From the NCBI GenBank assembly GCA_964485695.1, contig CAZAKZ010000027.1:1-46681 (forward strand): a DNA stretch of 46,681 bases. Reading direction: 5' to 3'. The position numbers and the translations under genes were made by a program. Of the stretch, positions 33,805-41,292 are shown piece by piece (position 1 is the stretch's first letter; every line of letters begins with the position of its first letter). Under the pieces are notes generated by a model that had not been told where the DNA came from, searched no databases, and saw only the letters and a list, made by a program, of their open reading frames with translations. Source of the DNA: CAZAKZ01 sp964485695. GTDB taxonomy: Bacteria > Planctomycetota > JAFGQW01.

Positions 33805-35973
33805 ATGAGATTGCAGAATCCGATCCTCTTCGGCGTCACGGCGGTCGTGCTGTCGATCCTCCTGGCTTCAGCCGCCCTCGCCGACGAAGGGATGTACCCC
33901 ATCAGCGAGATCCACAAGCTGAACCTGCACAAGAAGGGACTCAAGATCGCTGCCGGGGAGATCTACAATCCCAGCGGCGTGAGCCTCATCGACGGCATCG
34001 TCAAGCTCGGCGGAGGCACGGGATCCTTCGTGTCCGACAGGGGATTGATGATCACCAATCACCACATCGCGTACCGCGCCGCCCAGATCGCCAGCACCGA
34101 GAAGAAGGACTACATCAAGAACGGATTCCTGGCCCCGACTCTGGCCGATGAGGTGCACGCAAAGGGCTACACCGTGCGCATCACAGAGTCTTACCGGGAC
34201 GTGTCGGACCAGGTCCTGAGCGTGGTGAAGGAGGACATGGAGCTGGCGGACCGCACCCGGGCCATCGAGAAGAAGATCAAGTCCCTCGTGAAGGAAGCCG
34301 AGGACGCGCACCCCGGCAAGCGGTCCGAGGTGGCCGAGATGTTTCCGGGCAAGACCTACGTGCTCTTCATCTATACCTACCTGAAGGACGTGCGCATGGT
34401 CTACGTTCCGCCCAACGCCCTGGGCAACTTCGGCGGCGAGACGGACAACTGGATCTGGCCCCGCCACGCCGGCGACTTTGCCTTCATGCGGGCGTACACG
34501 GCGCCGGACGGATCGCCCGCGGAGTATTCCACCGACAACGTGCCCTACCGGCCCCGCAAGGTATTGAAGGTGGCGCCGAGGGGCGTGAACGAGGAGGACT
34601 TCGTGTTCATCCTCGGCTACCCCGCCCGCACCTATCGCCACCGCACTTCTCACTTTCTGGCCTTCGAGAAGGAGGTTCGCCTGCCCTGGGTGGCGGACTG
34701 CTACGCGTGGCAGAACTCCATCATGGAGAAGATGGGGAGAGAAGACCGCGGCGTTGTCATCAAGCACCTTTCCCGCATCAAGGGCAGGTCAAACACCATG
34801 AAGAACTACCGCGGCAAGCTGAAGGGTTTCAGACGTCTGCCGCTGCTGGAGCAGAAGCGCAAGGAAGAGCAGGCGCTTCAGAAGTTCATTGACGCGGATC
34901 CGGCGCGGAAGAAGAAGTACGGCACCGTGCTGGCGGAGATCGGAAAGGTCTACGACAAGATCCTGGAAAACGCCGAGCGGGAGCTGATCCTGGACTTCAT
35001 GCGCCGCCGCAGTGCGGACCTGCTCTACATCGCCGACAGCGTGTATCAGGCCTCCAAGGAGCGCAGGAAGCCCGACCTGGAGCGTGACTCCGCCTTCATG
35101 GATCGGAATTTTACCCGCACGAAGAAGCGGATGCTGCTCACGATCGGGAACTACTACGAAACGACGGACAGGATCCTGCTGAAGGACATGCTCCTTCGCG
35201 CCTCGAGGCTTCCCGAGGGACAGCGAATCACGGCCCTGGAGGACGTCGTCGGCCTGGAGGATCCGGAGGTCCCCATCGAGAAGTTCATCGATAGCCTCTA
35301 CGGAGGCACCCGATTGAACGACAAGGCGTTTCTGACGACTTGTTTCGAAAAGACTCCCGTTGAGCTGGTGGAGATGGACGATCCGTACATTCGTTTCGCC
35401 CGGAAGCTCTATCCGGAGTTCAAGGCTTTGAAGGAGGCTCGGAAATGGCGAAAGGGCGCGCTGGACGGGCTTTCCGCCCGCCTCATCGACGTGAAGAAGC
35501 AGTTCCTGAAGACCGATTTCGTTCCCGACGCCAACCTGACCCTTCGATTCACCTTCGGTAGGATCCGCGGCTACTCGCCGTCCGACGCCGTCTACTGCGA
35601 GCCCGTCACCTCCGTGAGGGGCATCCTGGAAAAGCATACGGGCAAGGCGCCGTTCAACATCCCGGAGAAGATCATCCGCCTCCATGAGAAGAAGGATTTC
35701 GGCCGTTTCGCGAGCCGCAAGTTGAAGGATGTTCCCGTGGGCATCCTTTACAACATGGACACCACCGGCGGCAGCTCGGGTAGTCCCGTGTTCAACGCCC
35801 ACGGCGAGATCGTGGGCGTCAACTTCGACCGGGCCTATGAGGCGACCATCAACGACTACGCCTGGAACGAGAGCTACAGCCGATCCATTGCCGTGGACAT
35901 CCGGTACGTCCTGTGGGTGACGGATAAATTCGCCGGTGCAGAGCATCTCCTGGAGGAGATGGGGGTGAAGTGA
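33805..35973 (+). CDS. S46-family dipeptidyl-peptidase (DPP7/DPP11-like), exported
   Basis: A 722-residue protein. The ATG at 33805 opens a signal peptide (about 1-26, 'SILLASAALADEG'). S46 landmarks: catalytic His in 'SDRGLMITNHHIAY' (H86 or H87), catalytic Asp D214 in 'GNFGGETDNWIWPRHAGDF', and catalytic Ser S660 in 'TTGGSSGSPVFNAHGEIVG'. A long helical insert (about 320-480, 'KKKYGTVLAEIGKVYDKILE') is normal for the family. Known members cleave dipeptides from the N-termini of peptides in the periplasm; DPP11 is specific for Asp/Glu and DPP7 for hydrophobic residues. I cannot assign the specificity from sequence. The usual S46 'GGNSGSP' is 'GGSSGSP' here, a mild change. It lies 34 bp after the M20 gene. 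Confidence 0.92.
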   Translation: MRLQNPILFGVTAVVLSILLASAALADEGMYPISEIHKLNLHKKGLKIAAGEIYNPSGVSLIDGIVKLGGGTGSFVSDRGLMITNHHIAYRAAQIASTEKKDYIKNGFLAPTLADEVHAKGYTVRITESYRDVSDQVLSVVKEDMELADRTRAIEKKIKSLVKEAEDAHPGKRSEVAEMFPGKTYVLFIYTYLKDVRMVYVPPNALGNFGGETDNWIWPRHAGDFAFMRAYTAPDGSPAEYSTDNVPYRPRKVLKVAPRGVNEEDFVFILGYPARTYRHRTSHFLAFEKEVRLPWVADCYAWQNSIMEKMGREDRGVVIKHLSRIKGRSNTMKNYRGKLKGFRRLPLLEQKRKEEQALQKFIDADPARKKKYGTVLAEIGKVYDKILENAERELILDFMRRRSADLLYIADSVYQASKERRKPDLERDSAFMDRNFTRTKKRMLLTIGNYYETTDRILLKDMLLRASRLPEGQRITALEDVVGLEDPEVPIEKFIDSLYGGTRLNDKAFLTTCFEKTPVELVEMDDPYIRFARKLYPEFKALKEARKWRKGALDGLSARLIDVKKQFLKTDFVPDANLTLRFTFGRIRGYSPSDAVYCEPVTSVRGILEKHTGKAPFNIPEKIIRLHEKKDFGRFASRKLKDVPVGILYNMDTTGGSSGSPVFNAHGEIVGVNFDRAYEATINDYAWNESYSRSIAVDIRYVLWVTDKFAGAEHLLEEMGVK

Positions 35974-36053
35974 CGGTTTCGCCCCGTCCATGACCGGAAT
36001 CTTTTGAAGCCTCTCGAGTTATGTGTTGTCCGGTCGGGGCCCGGATATCTTGG

Positions 36054-36081
36054 TTGAATCCAGGGAGAATTACGGTAGAAT
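36054..36081 (+). promoter_or_regulatory. Sigma70-type promoter of the propeller lipoprotein
   Basis: TTGAAT (36054-36059) and TAGAAT (36076-36081) are separated by 16 bp. Transcription would start near 36088, giving an untranslated leader of about 124 bases before the ATG at 36212. No riboswitch that I recognise is in the leader. Confidence 0.5.
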
Positions 36082-36211
36082 CGCTCCTTCAGCCGGGGGT
36101 GAAGTACTCGACAAGAGGATGTGTATTCCTGCTTCTGTTCCGCCGCACATCCGTACGGAGTGGATCCGGCGCATACGCTACCCGGATCCCGGATGAGATA
36201 GGAGGGCCGTC

Positions 36212-37708
36212 ATGCGATTCGTACTATTTCTCTGTCCTGTGATTCTGCTGCTCTCTCTTTCCTGCCAGGTTGAGACCCAGTGCCATGGAACGCCCGGGAC
36301 CAACGGAGTTCCCCGCCTGGCCATGGACAGGGCGACCCTCGGAAGCACCATGGATATCGATATCTACACGGGCAAGCCGAACGCCTTTTATATCCTCGTG
36401 CTCACCTCCGGCAGCGGCAGCTTTCCCACGCCCATCGGCACCATTTGCCTCAACATGGCGATGCTCGGCTTCGTCCACGTGGGTTTCCTCGACGGCCATG
36501 GAGAGGCCACGGTCTCCCTGCCCATTCCGAATTTGCCGTCGCTCCGGAACATTCCGTTGAACGCACAGGCGGCCATCCTGGACAGTTACAATGCCACGGG
36601 ATACGCGCTCACCAACAGTGCTGCGGTTCAGGTGACGCCTCCGTACGGCTTCGTGAGCGGATGGAACCGCAACACGGGTGGCCACGTCATGCGCATCGAC
36701 ATGACGACCGGGAACGTCCTTGACACCGTCAAGGTCGGCGGCCGACCGATTCCCGTCACCGTCCAGAGCAAATCCGGCCGCTACCTGTTCGCAGCGAGCA
36801 GTTCGCCAGTCAACCTCTACCTCGTCGATTACGGCGCCACTCCACCCTCCGTGCAGCCCCTGAACGTCGCCTCGAGGGGCTCGATCAACGGCCTCGCAAT
36901 GACTCGAGACGGCCGTTTCCTCTATGCCTCTGCGTACGGCTATCCGGGCGGTTCCGTCTCAACCACCTGGGTGGTGGATGCCGATTTCCTGAGCCCCAAG
37001 TTCTTTACCGTCCTCGGCACCGTCAAGGGATATCCAGCGGGGCACAACGAGGCCCAGGCCACCAAGACCTGTCCGGACAAACGGTACGTATGCAACGCCG
37101 TTTTCGGATTCGGTTCGGGCAATTCCCAGATCTCCAAGGTCGACGCCGACCCTCATAGCCCCGGCTTCAACACCATGATCGCAGCGCTCAGGCTCACCGG
37201 GGGGTGGGCGGCCAACCTGGCCATCCGCCCCGGCAACAACTACGCGTACGTGACCCTGTTCTCTCTCGGTGGCAAGGGCCAGGTCGCCGTGGTGGACACC
37301 GGGAACATGACGTGCGTGGATCAGGATCCGGTCGTGCCCGGGTGTCAGAACCTCGGGGGCGAGATCGGCGTGCCGCGTACTCCCGTGGGCAACAATCCCC
37401 TGGGCATCGACTGTGACGAGGCCGGGAAGTATATCTATCTGGCCGACACCATCTCCACGGCCTCGCCCCGTGTGTATCAAGCCATCCAGGTGGACGTAGC
37501 TCCGGGAAGTCCCAAGTTCCACACTGTGACCAACGTCTACACCCTGCTGTCCAAGCAGGCGTATCAGTGCGGAGTGACGCCGGACACCTCCAGGCTCATC
37601 GTATCCTACAACTCATCCACCAATGCAACGCTCCTGGACACGGTGTCGGGAGCCACGATCAGGAACTACAGCCTTGGCTTCAATGCCTACTGGTGCGCCG
37701 TGAAGTAG
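36212..37708 (+). CDS. Lipoprotein with N-terminal recurring domain and YVTN-like beta-propeller
   Basis: A 498-residue protein with AGGAGG 6 bases before the ATG. The signal ends in a probable lipobox 'LSLSC' (Cys near residue 18). Unlike the other proteins of this window, the recurring domain is at the N-terminus (about 33-145: 'AFYILVLTSGSGSFPTPIG', 'HVGFLDGHGEATVSLPIPNL'). A propeller of the YVTN/lactonase-like type follows (about 150-498: 'GGHVMRIDMTTGNVLDTVKV', 'INGLAMTRDGRFLYASAYGY', 'GQVAVVDTGNM', 'PLGIDCDEAGKYIYLADTIS'). Several Cys pairs suggest disulphides. No catalytic residues are apparent; surface binding is the likely role. A candidate promoter lies about 130-160 bp upstream. 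The gene is convergent with, and only 15 bp from, the CotH gene. Confidence 0.82.
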   Translation: MRFVLFLCPVILLLSLSCQVETQCHGTPGTNGVPRLAMDRATLGSTMDIDIYTGKPNAFYILVLTSGSGSFPTPIGTICLNMAMLGFVHVGFLDGHGEATVSLPIPNLPSLRNIPLNAQAAILDSYNATGYALTNSAAVQVTPPYGFVSGWNRNTGGHVMRIDMTTGNVLDTVKVGGRPIPVTVQSKSGRYLFAASSSPVNLYLVDYGATPPSVQPLNVASRGSINGLAMTRDGRFLYASAYGYPGGSVSTTWVVDADFLSPKFFTVLGTVKGYPAGHNEAQATKTCPDKRYVCNAVFGFGSGNSQISKVDADPHSPGFNTMIAALRLTGGWAANLAIRPGNNYAYVTLFSLGGKGQVAVVDTGNMTCVDQDPVVPGCQNLGGEIGVPRTPVGNNPLGIDCDEAGKYIYLADTISTASPRVYQAIQVDVAPGSPKFHTVTNVYTLLSKQAYQCGVTPDTSRLIVSYNSSTNATLLDTVSGATIRNYSLGFNAYWCAVK

Positions 37709-37723
37709 AACGGGAATGAGGCG

Positions 37724-39838
37724 TCAAGGCGCTTTCCCTCCGAAACGGTAGACGACGGCGCCGGTTTCTGCCCCGGCGGGATGAAAGGACGTCGTGCCGG
37801 GATCGGCCGCGGCGCGCGCTTCGACGTAGTAGCGCAGCTTGGTCCCAGGGTTAAACCACGGTGTTTCCGCCACGTAGGCACCGATGTTTCCATCGCCACG
37901 CATGGCCACGGAGATGAAGGGGCCGAGGCGACGGTCCTTGTAGTGGAGCAGGACCCTCTGCAGGGGGACTTTTCCTCTCACATGCGCGCGGATGTGTAGG
38001 CGTCGCGTGGCGCCCTCGCCCGATTTCTCGTCGTGGACGACCGATGTGATCTCCGGACGCGGCGCCTTCATCGTCGGGTGGGCCAGAAGGTATTTTCGCC
38101 GTTCCTCGACAAAGCGCTTCAAGGACGGCGTCCGGCGAAAGCCTCCTGAAACGTCCTCATCGAGGCTCTTCTGGAAGTCCTCGAAAGGGTAAAGCTTCTT
38201 CCGGTCGGCACGAACCGCCTTCTCCACGAGCTTCCGGTACTTCCGGCACATCGGCTCCAGGACATTCCAGTCCAGCCACTCCTCGACGAGAGTCCGCACG
38301 TGGGCGAGGTATCGGGCGCGCCAGGCCGGCACCGCCAGCATGCGGTGGATCAGCGGGCGGTTCGGATTGTCCGCATGCGCGATGGGGCTCAGGTCGAATC
38401 CTCCCCCCTCTCTTCCGCGTTCGGAATTCCTGTCAGGCGGGAAAGGAGGATCTTCGGGGCCGGGTCCTGGGAATCCGCCGCCGGGAGGGCCTCGAAATCC
38501 CCCGCCGCCGGGTCCCATGCCGCGAGTCCGGAAGGTCTCGTTGTTGTCGTAGGGAATGAGGTGGAAGCGATCCGTCTTGTCCAGGTAGATGTAGTAGTCG
38601 CTGCCGCGGCTGAAGTAGCCGTCATCGTCCATGAAGACGTTGTCCAGGGCCAGGAACCACAGGGCCTCGTCGACGTCGAGAAGCGCCGGGAGCTTGGCCT
38701 CGAGGTTCTTGGCGGGTGTCTTTTCCAGCACCTTGCACAGCTGGACGAGGCAGGGCCATTTGGCACTTCCCTTGTTGGTCTTCAAGTCGTAGCTTGGCTT
38801 GTAGGCGGCGACCTCGTCGCCGAAGTATTTCAGCCCCCCGCCCCCGCTGAAGTCGGGCGGCACCTTCCAGCGGACGCCTTTCCTCGTGCCGAACCGGTCC
38901 TTCAGGAAGTCCTTGTTGATCTGCTGGACGTTGACGTAGACGCCCCAGTTCTCGCCGTTGATGACCAGGCGTACGAAGTTCGCCTCGGGCGCGGGAATGT
39001 AGTGGCGGCAGATCTCGGAGTAGAGCATCTCGCGCAGGAACGACGGATCGGTATGGGCGTTGAGCAGGTTGAGGGTCCTGTAGCCGTAGAGCCGCTGCTT
39101 GTCGTGGATGAAGTCCACCGACAGGTTGAGCGACCTCTTCCGGCCGGGCGAAACGGCGAAGTAGGACGAGTTTCCCCGGTAGCGGATCCCGATGCCGGCG
39201 AGTTCCTTTCCGTCCACCTTCAGGGTGGCCGGCACCTCCACGTCGGTGCGGTAGAAGGCGCTCAGCTCCTGATCCCAGTCCTTGTCGGAGAATTCGAGAA
39301 ACAGTGTCCGGAGGATGGAGGGATCGTAGAGCCCGCGATCCGGGTGGGTGGGGACGTCGCCCGGCCGGACCGGCTTGGAGGGTGTTGCCGGCCCGCTGGT
39401 TCGGTTTCTCTCTCCACCCTGCCTTCCGAACCTGCCTCCCCGGCGCCTTCCGAATCCACCGCGGCCCCCGGGTCCTCCGCGGCCTTGCGGATTCTCCTTC
39501 AGCCAGGTCCGGGCCTTGTCCCGCTCCGCCCGGCTCAGCCAGCCGCTACCGTCGGCGTCGAACTTCTTCACGATCTTGGTCCGCTGGAACCGCGGGCCGC
39601 GGCGGATTCGCCGGTTCTTGAACATCTTCTTCCATCGCTTGCGCCGCTCGATGGACCGCCTGGCGGCCTTCAGCTCGTCCCCGTCCAGCTTCCCGTTCCT
39701 GTTCTCGTCGTAGCGCTCCAGCAGCCGGCGGCGCTCTGCCGGCGGGAGTTTTTCCAGGTCGATGGGCTCCTGGGCACCCGGCCTGGCGGTCGGGAAAATC
39801 GCGATGAAGACGAGTAGAATCGGGAAGTTGCGTGTCAT
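37724..39838 (-). CDS. Secreted CotH-kinase-family protein with two EF-hands
   Basis: A 704-residue protein. The ATG at 39838 is preferred over 39868 because it begins a normal signal peptide (about 1-22). Two canonical calcium loops follow: D44-E55 ('DENRNGKLDGDE') and D94-E105 ('DADGSGWLSRAE'). Next is a Gly/Arg-rich low-complexity tract (about 118-148). The CotH fold runs about 170-590: 'GIGIRYRGNSSYF', 'NAHTDPSFLREMLYSEI', 'NGENWGVYVNVQQINKDFL', 'DNVFMDDDGYFSRGSDYYI' and the metal-binding 'FHLIPYDNNETF'. A second Gly/Pro-rich insert ('GGGGFRGPPGGGFPGPGP') breaks the domain just after that motif. A C-terminal beta domain completes it. CotH proteins are atypical kinases that phosphorylate proteins; here the target would be extracellular. 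The active-site acidic residues seem present. Confidence 0.87.
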   Translation of the reverse strand: MTRNFPILLVFIAIFPTARPGAQEPIDLEKLPPAERRRLLERYDENRNGKLDGDELKAARRSIERRKRWKKMFKNRRIRRGPRFQRTKIVKKFDADGSGWLSRAERDKARTWLKENPQGRGGPGGRGGFGRRRGGRFGRQGGERNRTSGPATPSKPVRPGDVPTHPDRGLYDPSILRTLFLEFSDKDWDQELSAFYRTDVEVPATLKVDGKELAGIGIRYRGNSSYFAVSPGRKRSLNLSVDFIHDKQRLYGYRTLNLLNAHTDPSFLREMLYSEICRHYIPAPEANFVRLVINGENWGVYVNVQQINKDFLKDRFGTRKGVRWKVPPDFSGGGGLKYFGDEVAAYKPSYDLKTNKGSAKWPCLVQLCKVLEKTPAKNLEAKLPALLDVDEALWFLALDNVFMDDDGYFSRGSDYYIYLDKTDRFHLIPYDNNETFRTRGMGPGGGGFRGPPGGGFPGPGPEDPPFPPDRNSERGREGGGFDLSPIAHADNPNRPLIHRMLAVPAWRARYLAHVRTLVEEWLDWNVLEPMCRKYRKLVEKAVRADRKKLYPFEDFQKSLDEDVSGGFRRTPSLKRFVEERRKYLLAHPTMKAPRPEITSVVHDEKSGEGATRRLHIRAHVRGKVPLQRVLLHYKDRRLGPFISVAMRGDGNIGAYVAETPWFNPGTKLRYYVEARAAADPGTTSFHPAGAETGAVVYRFGGKAP

Positions 39839-40070
39839 GGATGGCTCTCTCACAGGTAAATGGGCCAATGCCGTTGGTATAGATAGAGCTTAAATATTGC
39901 TCGAAGCAATTGGTTCCGGAGTTTTACACGGAATCGAAGGCCAATGGAATCATCCCCCGTTCATTGCCGCTCAAATGGGACTCCTCCTCGTGGATATAAT
40001 CCGCTTGAATGCATGAGGTTGCAGGAATGGATGCCAACGGCGGGGGCGAATCGGCAGGACGAGGTCGAGT

Positions 40071-40113
40071 AAGGAGTGGGACAGGAACCGTCACGGCTCC
40101 TGTCCCGCTCCTT
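40071..40113 (-). terminator. Long stem-loop after the beta-barrel gene
   Basis: Arms 40071-40086 (AAGGAGTGGGACAGGA) and 40098-40113 form a 16-bp stem with one wobble pair, and the 11-base loop can extend the stem further. It lies 11 bp past the stop of the minus-strand barrel gene. There is no T-run on either side, so it may be a Rho-independent terminator of weak type or an mRNA-stabilising hairpin. The rest of the 286-bp gap 39839-40124 shows nothing else I can name. Confidence 0.5.
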
Positions 40114-40124
40114 ATCGTGATTCG

Positions 40125-41078
40125 TCAGAACCTCAGCAGGACGCTCACGGAGAACATCTTGTCGAAGTTGAAGTTCGTGCTGGATCCGCTGTTGTTCAGG
40201 GGGAATTTTGCCTGGACGTTGGCGGTCAGAAATTCAGTGAAATCGTATCCCAGCCCCACATCGCAGTAGTTGAAGGCGCCGTCCGTATCCGGCACCCTGC
40301 CATTCTCCTGCTGTCCGGCCAGGCGGTTGTTCTCGGAATGGTCGATGTCCCTGGAGGCCTTGTAGACACCGCTGAGGCCGCCGCGCACGTAGAGCTGCCT
40401 GCAGTCCTCGAGGTTCATCAGGATGAACTTCGTGCTCAAGCTCCAGCCAAGGACGTCGCTCCGTTCGTATCCCTTGCTGTTCGATCCCCCGGAAACCGTG
40501 TAGGTCACGCCCACCTGGGGTACGAACCGGCCGAAGCGCTGCTGGTAGACCGCGCCGAAGAGCCCGTCCGTCGTGCCGGTCCCGAGCTGAAAATAGGAGG
40601 GGATCAGGCCGTCGGAGTCGCTCAACTCCCCAATGGAATTGGCCCGGTCGTAGAGGAACTTCTCCCGGTCCAGATCGTCGTGTTTCCCCGTTGGAAGCTT
40701 CACCCCCACGCCGAGGTAGAGGGCCGGATCGCCGACGGTCGGCGGCTCCTTCTCCTCATCCTCCGAGGAGGATTTGTCCTTCGAGGAGGACATCAGGGTG
40801 AACATCTCCGCCCATCCCATGAGAGAGATGTCGCCCACGCCCCGAGAATCGTAGGAAAAGACGTTGTACCTGGACATACCACCGCCCAGATCGTCCACGA
40901 TGGTCTCCTCCCCGTCGATATCGGTGTAACCGACTTCCCCCGCGAGCACCAGCCACTTGAGGGGCCTGTAGCTCATGCTCAGGGAGTAGGTCTGATACGT
41001 ACTCTTTCCGACATCTGTGTTGGCGTAGGCCAGGGAGATCCCAAATGTCTTTGATTCTTCTCTAATGTCCGACAGCAA
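40125..41078 (-). CDS. Outer-membrane beta-barrel protein (body; 5' part cut off by in-frame TGA)
   Basis: As an uninterrupted frame the gene can only begin at a TTG at 41078, giving 317 residues without a signal peptide. The sequence is a chain of amphipathic strands typical of outer-membrane barrels: 'FGISLAYANTDVGKSTYQTY', 'SLSMSYRPLKWLVLAGEVGY', 'ALYLGVGVKLPTGKHDD', 'FVPQVGVTYTVSGGSN', 'CDVGLGYDFTEFLTANVQAK', ending in the C-terminal signature 'FSVSVLLRF' with a final Phe. An acidic insert (about 98-112, 'SSKDKSSSEDEEKE') is a likely loop. The 'GVGVKLPTGK' segment resembles MetA/transporter-type barrels. The same frame continues upstream through a TGA to an ATG with a signal peptide (see 41145-41228). 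It follows the rhodanese-Kelch gene by 64 bp on the same strand and is probably in its operon. Confidence 0.72.
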   Translation of the reverse strand: MLSDIREESKTFGISLAYANTDVGKSTYQTYSLSMSYRPLKWLVLAGEVGYTDIDGEETIVDDLGGGMSRYNVFSYDSRGVGDISLMGWAEMFTLMSSSKDKSSSEDEEKEPPTVGDPALYLGVGVKLPTGKHDDLDREKFLYDRANSIGELSDSDGLIPSYFQLGTGTTDGLFGAVYQQRFGRFVPQVGVTYTVSGGSNSKGYERSDVLGWSLSTKFILMNLEDCRQLYVRGGLSGVYKASRDIDHSENNRLAGQQENGRVPDTDGAFNYCDVGLGYDFTEFLTANVQAKFPLNNSGSSTNFNFDKMFSVSVLLRF

Positions 41079-41144
41079 GCCGGCCCCACCGACGAAGCCT
41101 CCGGCGCCACCCCCGGCGCCGGCTCCGCCGATCGTTCCGGAACC

Positions 41145-41228
41145 TCACTGTCCGTAGGCGGGCTTGATGTACAATCCAAGGAATCCGATCATGAAGAGGA
41201 GCACCAGGGCTCCGATCTTTCCTCTCAT
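41145..41228 (-). other. Signal-peptide reading frame ending at a TGA in frame with the beta-barrel gene
   Basis: From an ATG at 41228 the minus strand reads 'MRGKIGALVLLFMIGFLGL', then 'YIKPAYGQ' and TGA (41145-41147). This is a good Sec signal peptide. Directly after the TGA the same frame reads a Gly-rich linker ('GSGTIGGAGAGGGAGG'), then 'FVGGAGLLSDIREESKTFG', running into the barrel body. Thus one gene of 368 codons (40125-41228) is interrupted only by this stop at codon 28. A one-base change of a Cys, Trp, Gly, Arg, Ser or Leu codon, or a sequencing error, would explain it. GGAAG lies before the ATG. Confidence 0.7.
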
Positions 41229-41292
41229 GTTTCTTCCATGCCTCCAAAACAGTGATTTCTGGAACAGGACACTATCTATTCAGTGGCCGGGA

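Noticed and set aside
41145..41147. Genome-wide TGA reassignment as the explanation for the in-frame TGA
   Set aside because: Several clear genes in the window end at TGA at the expected place (for example at 5545, 6004 and 26234), so TGA is a stop here.
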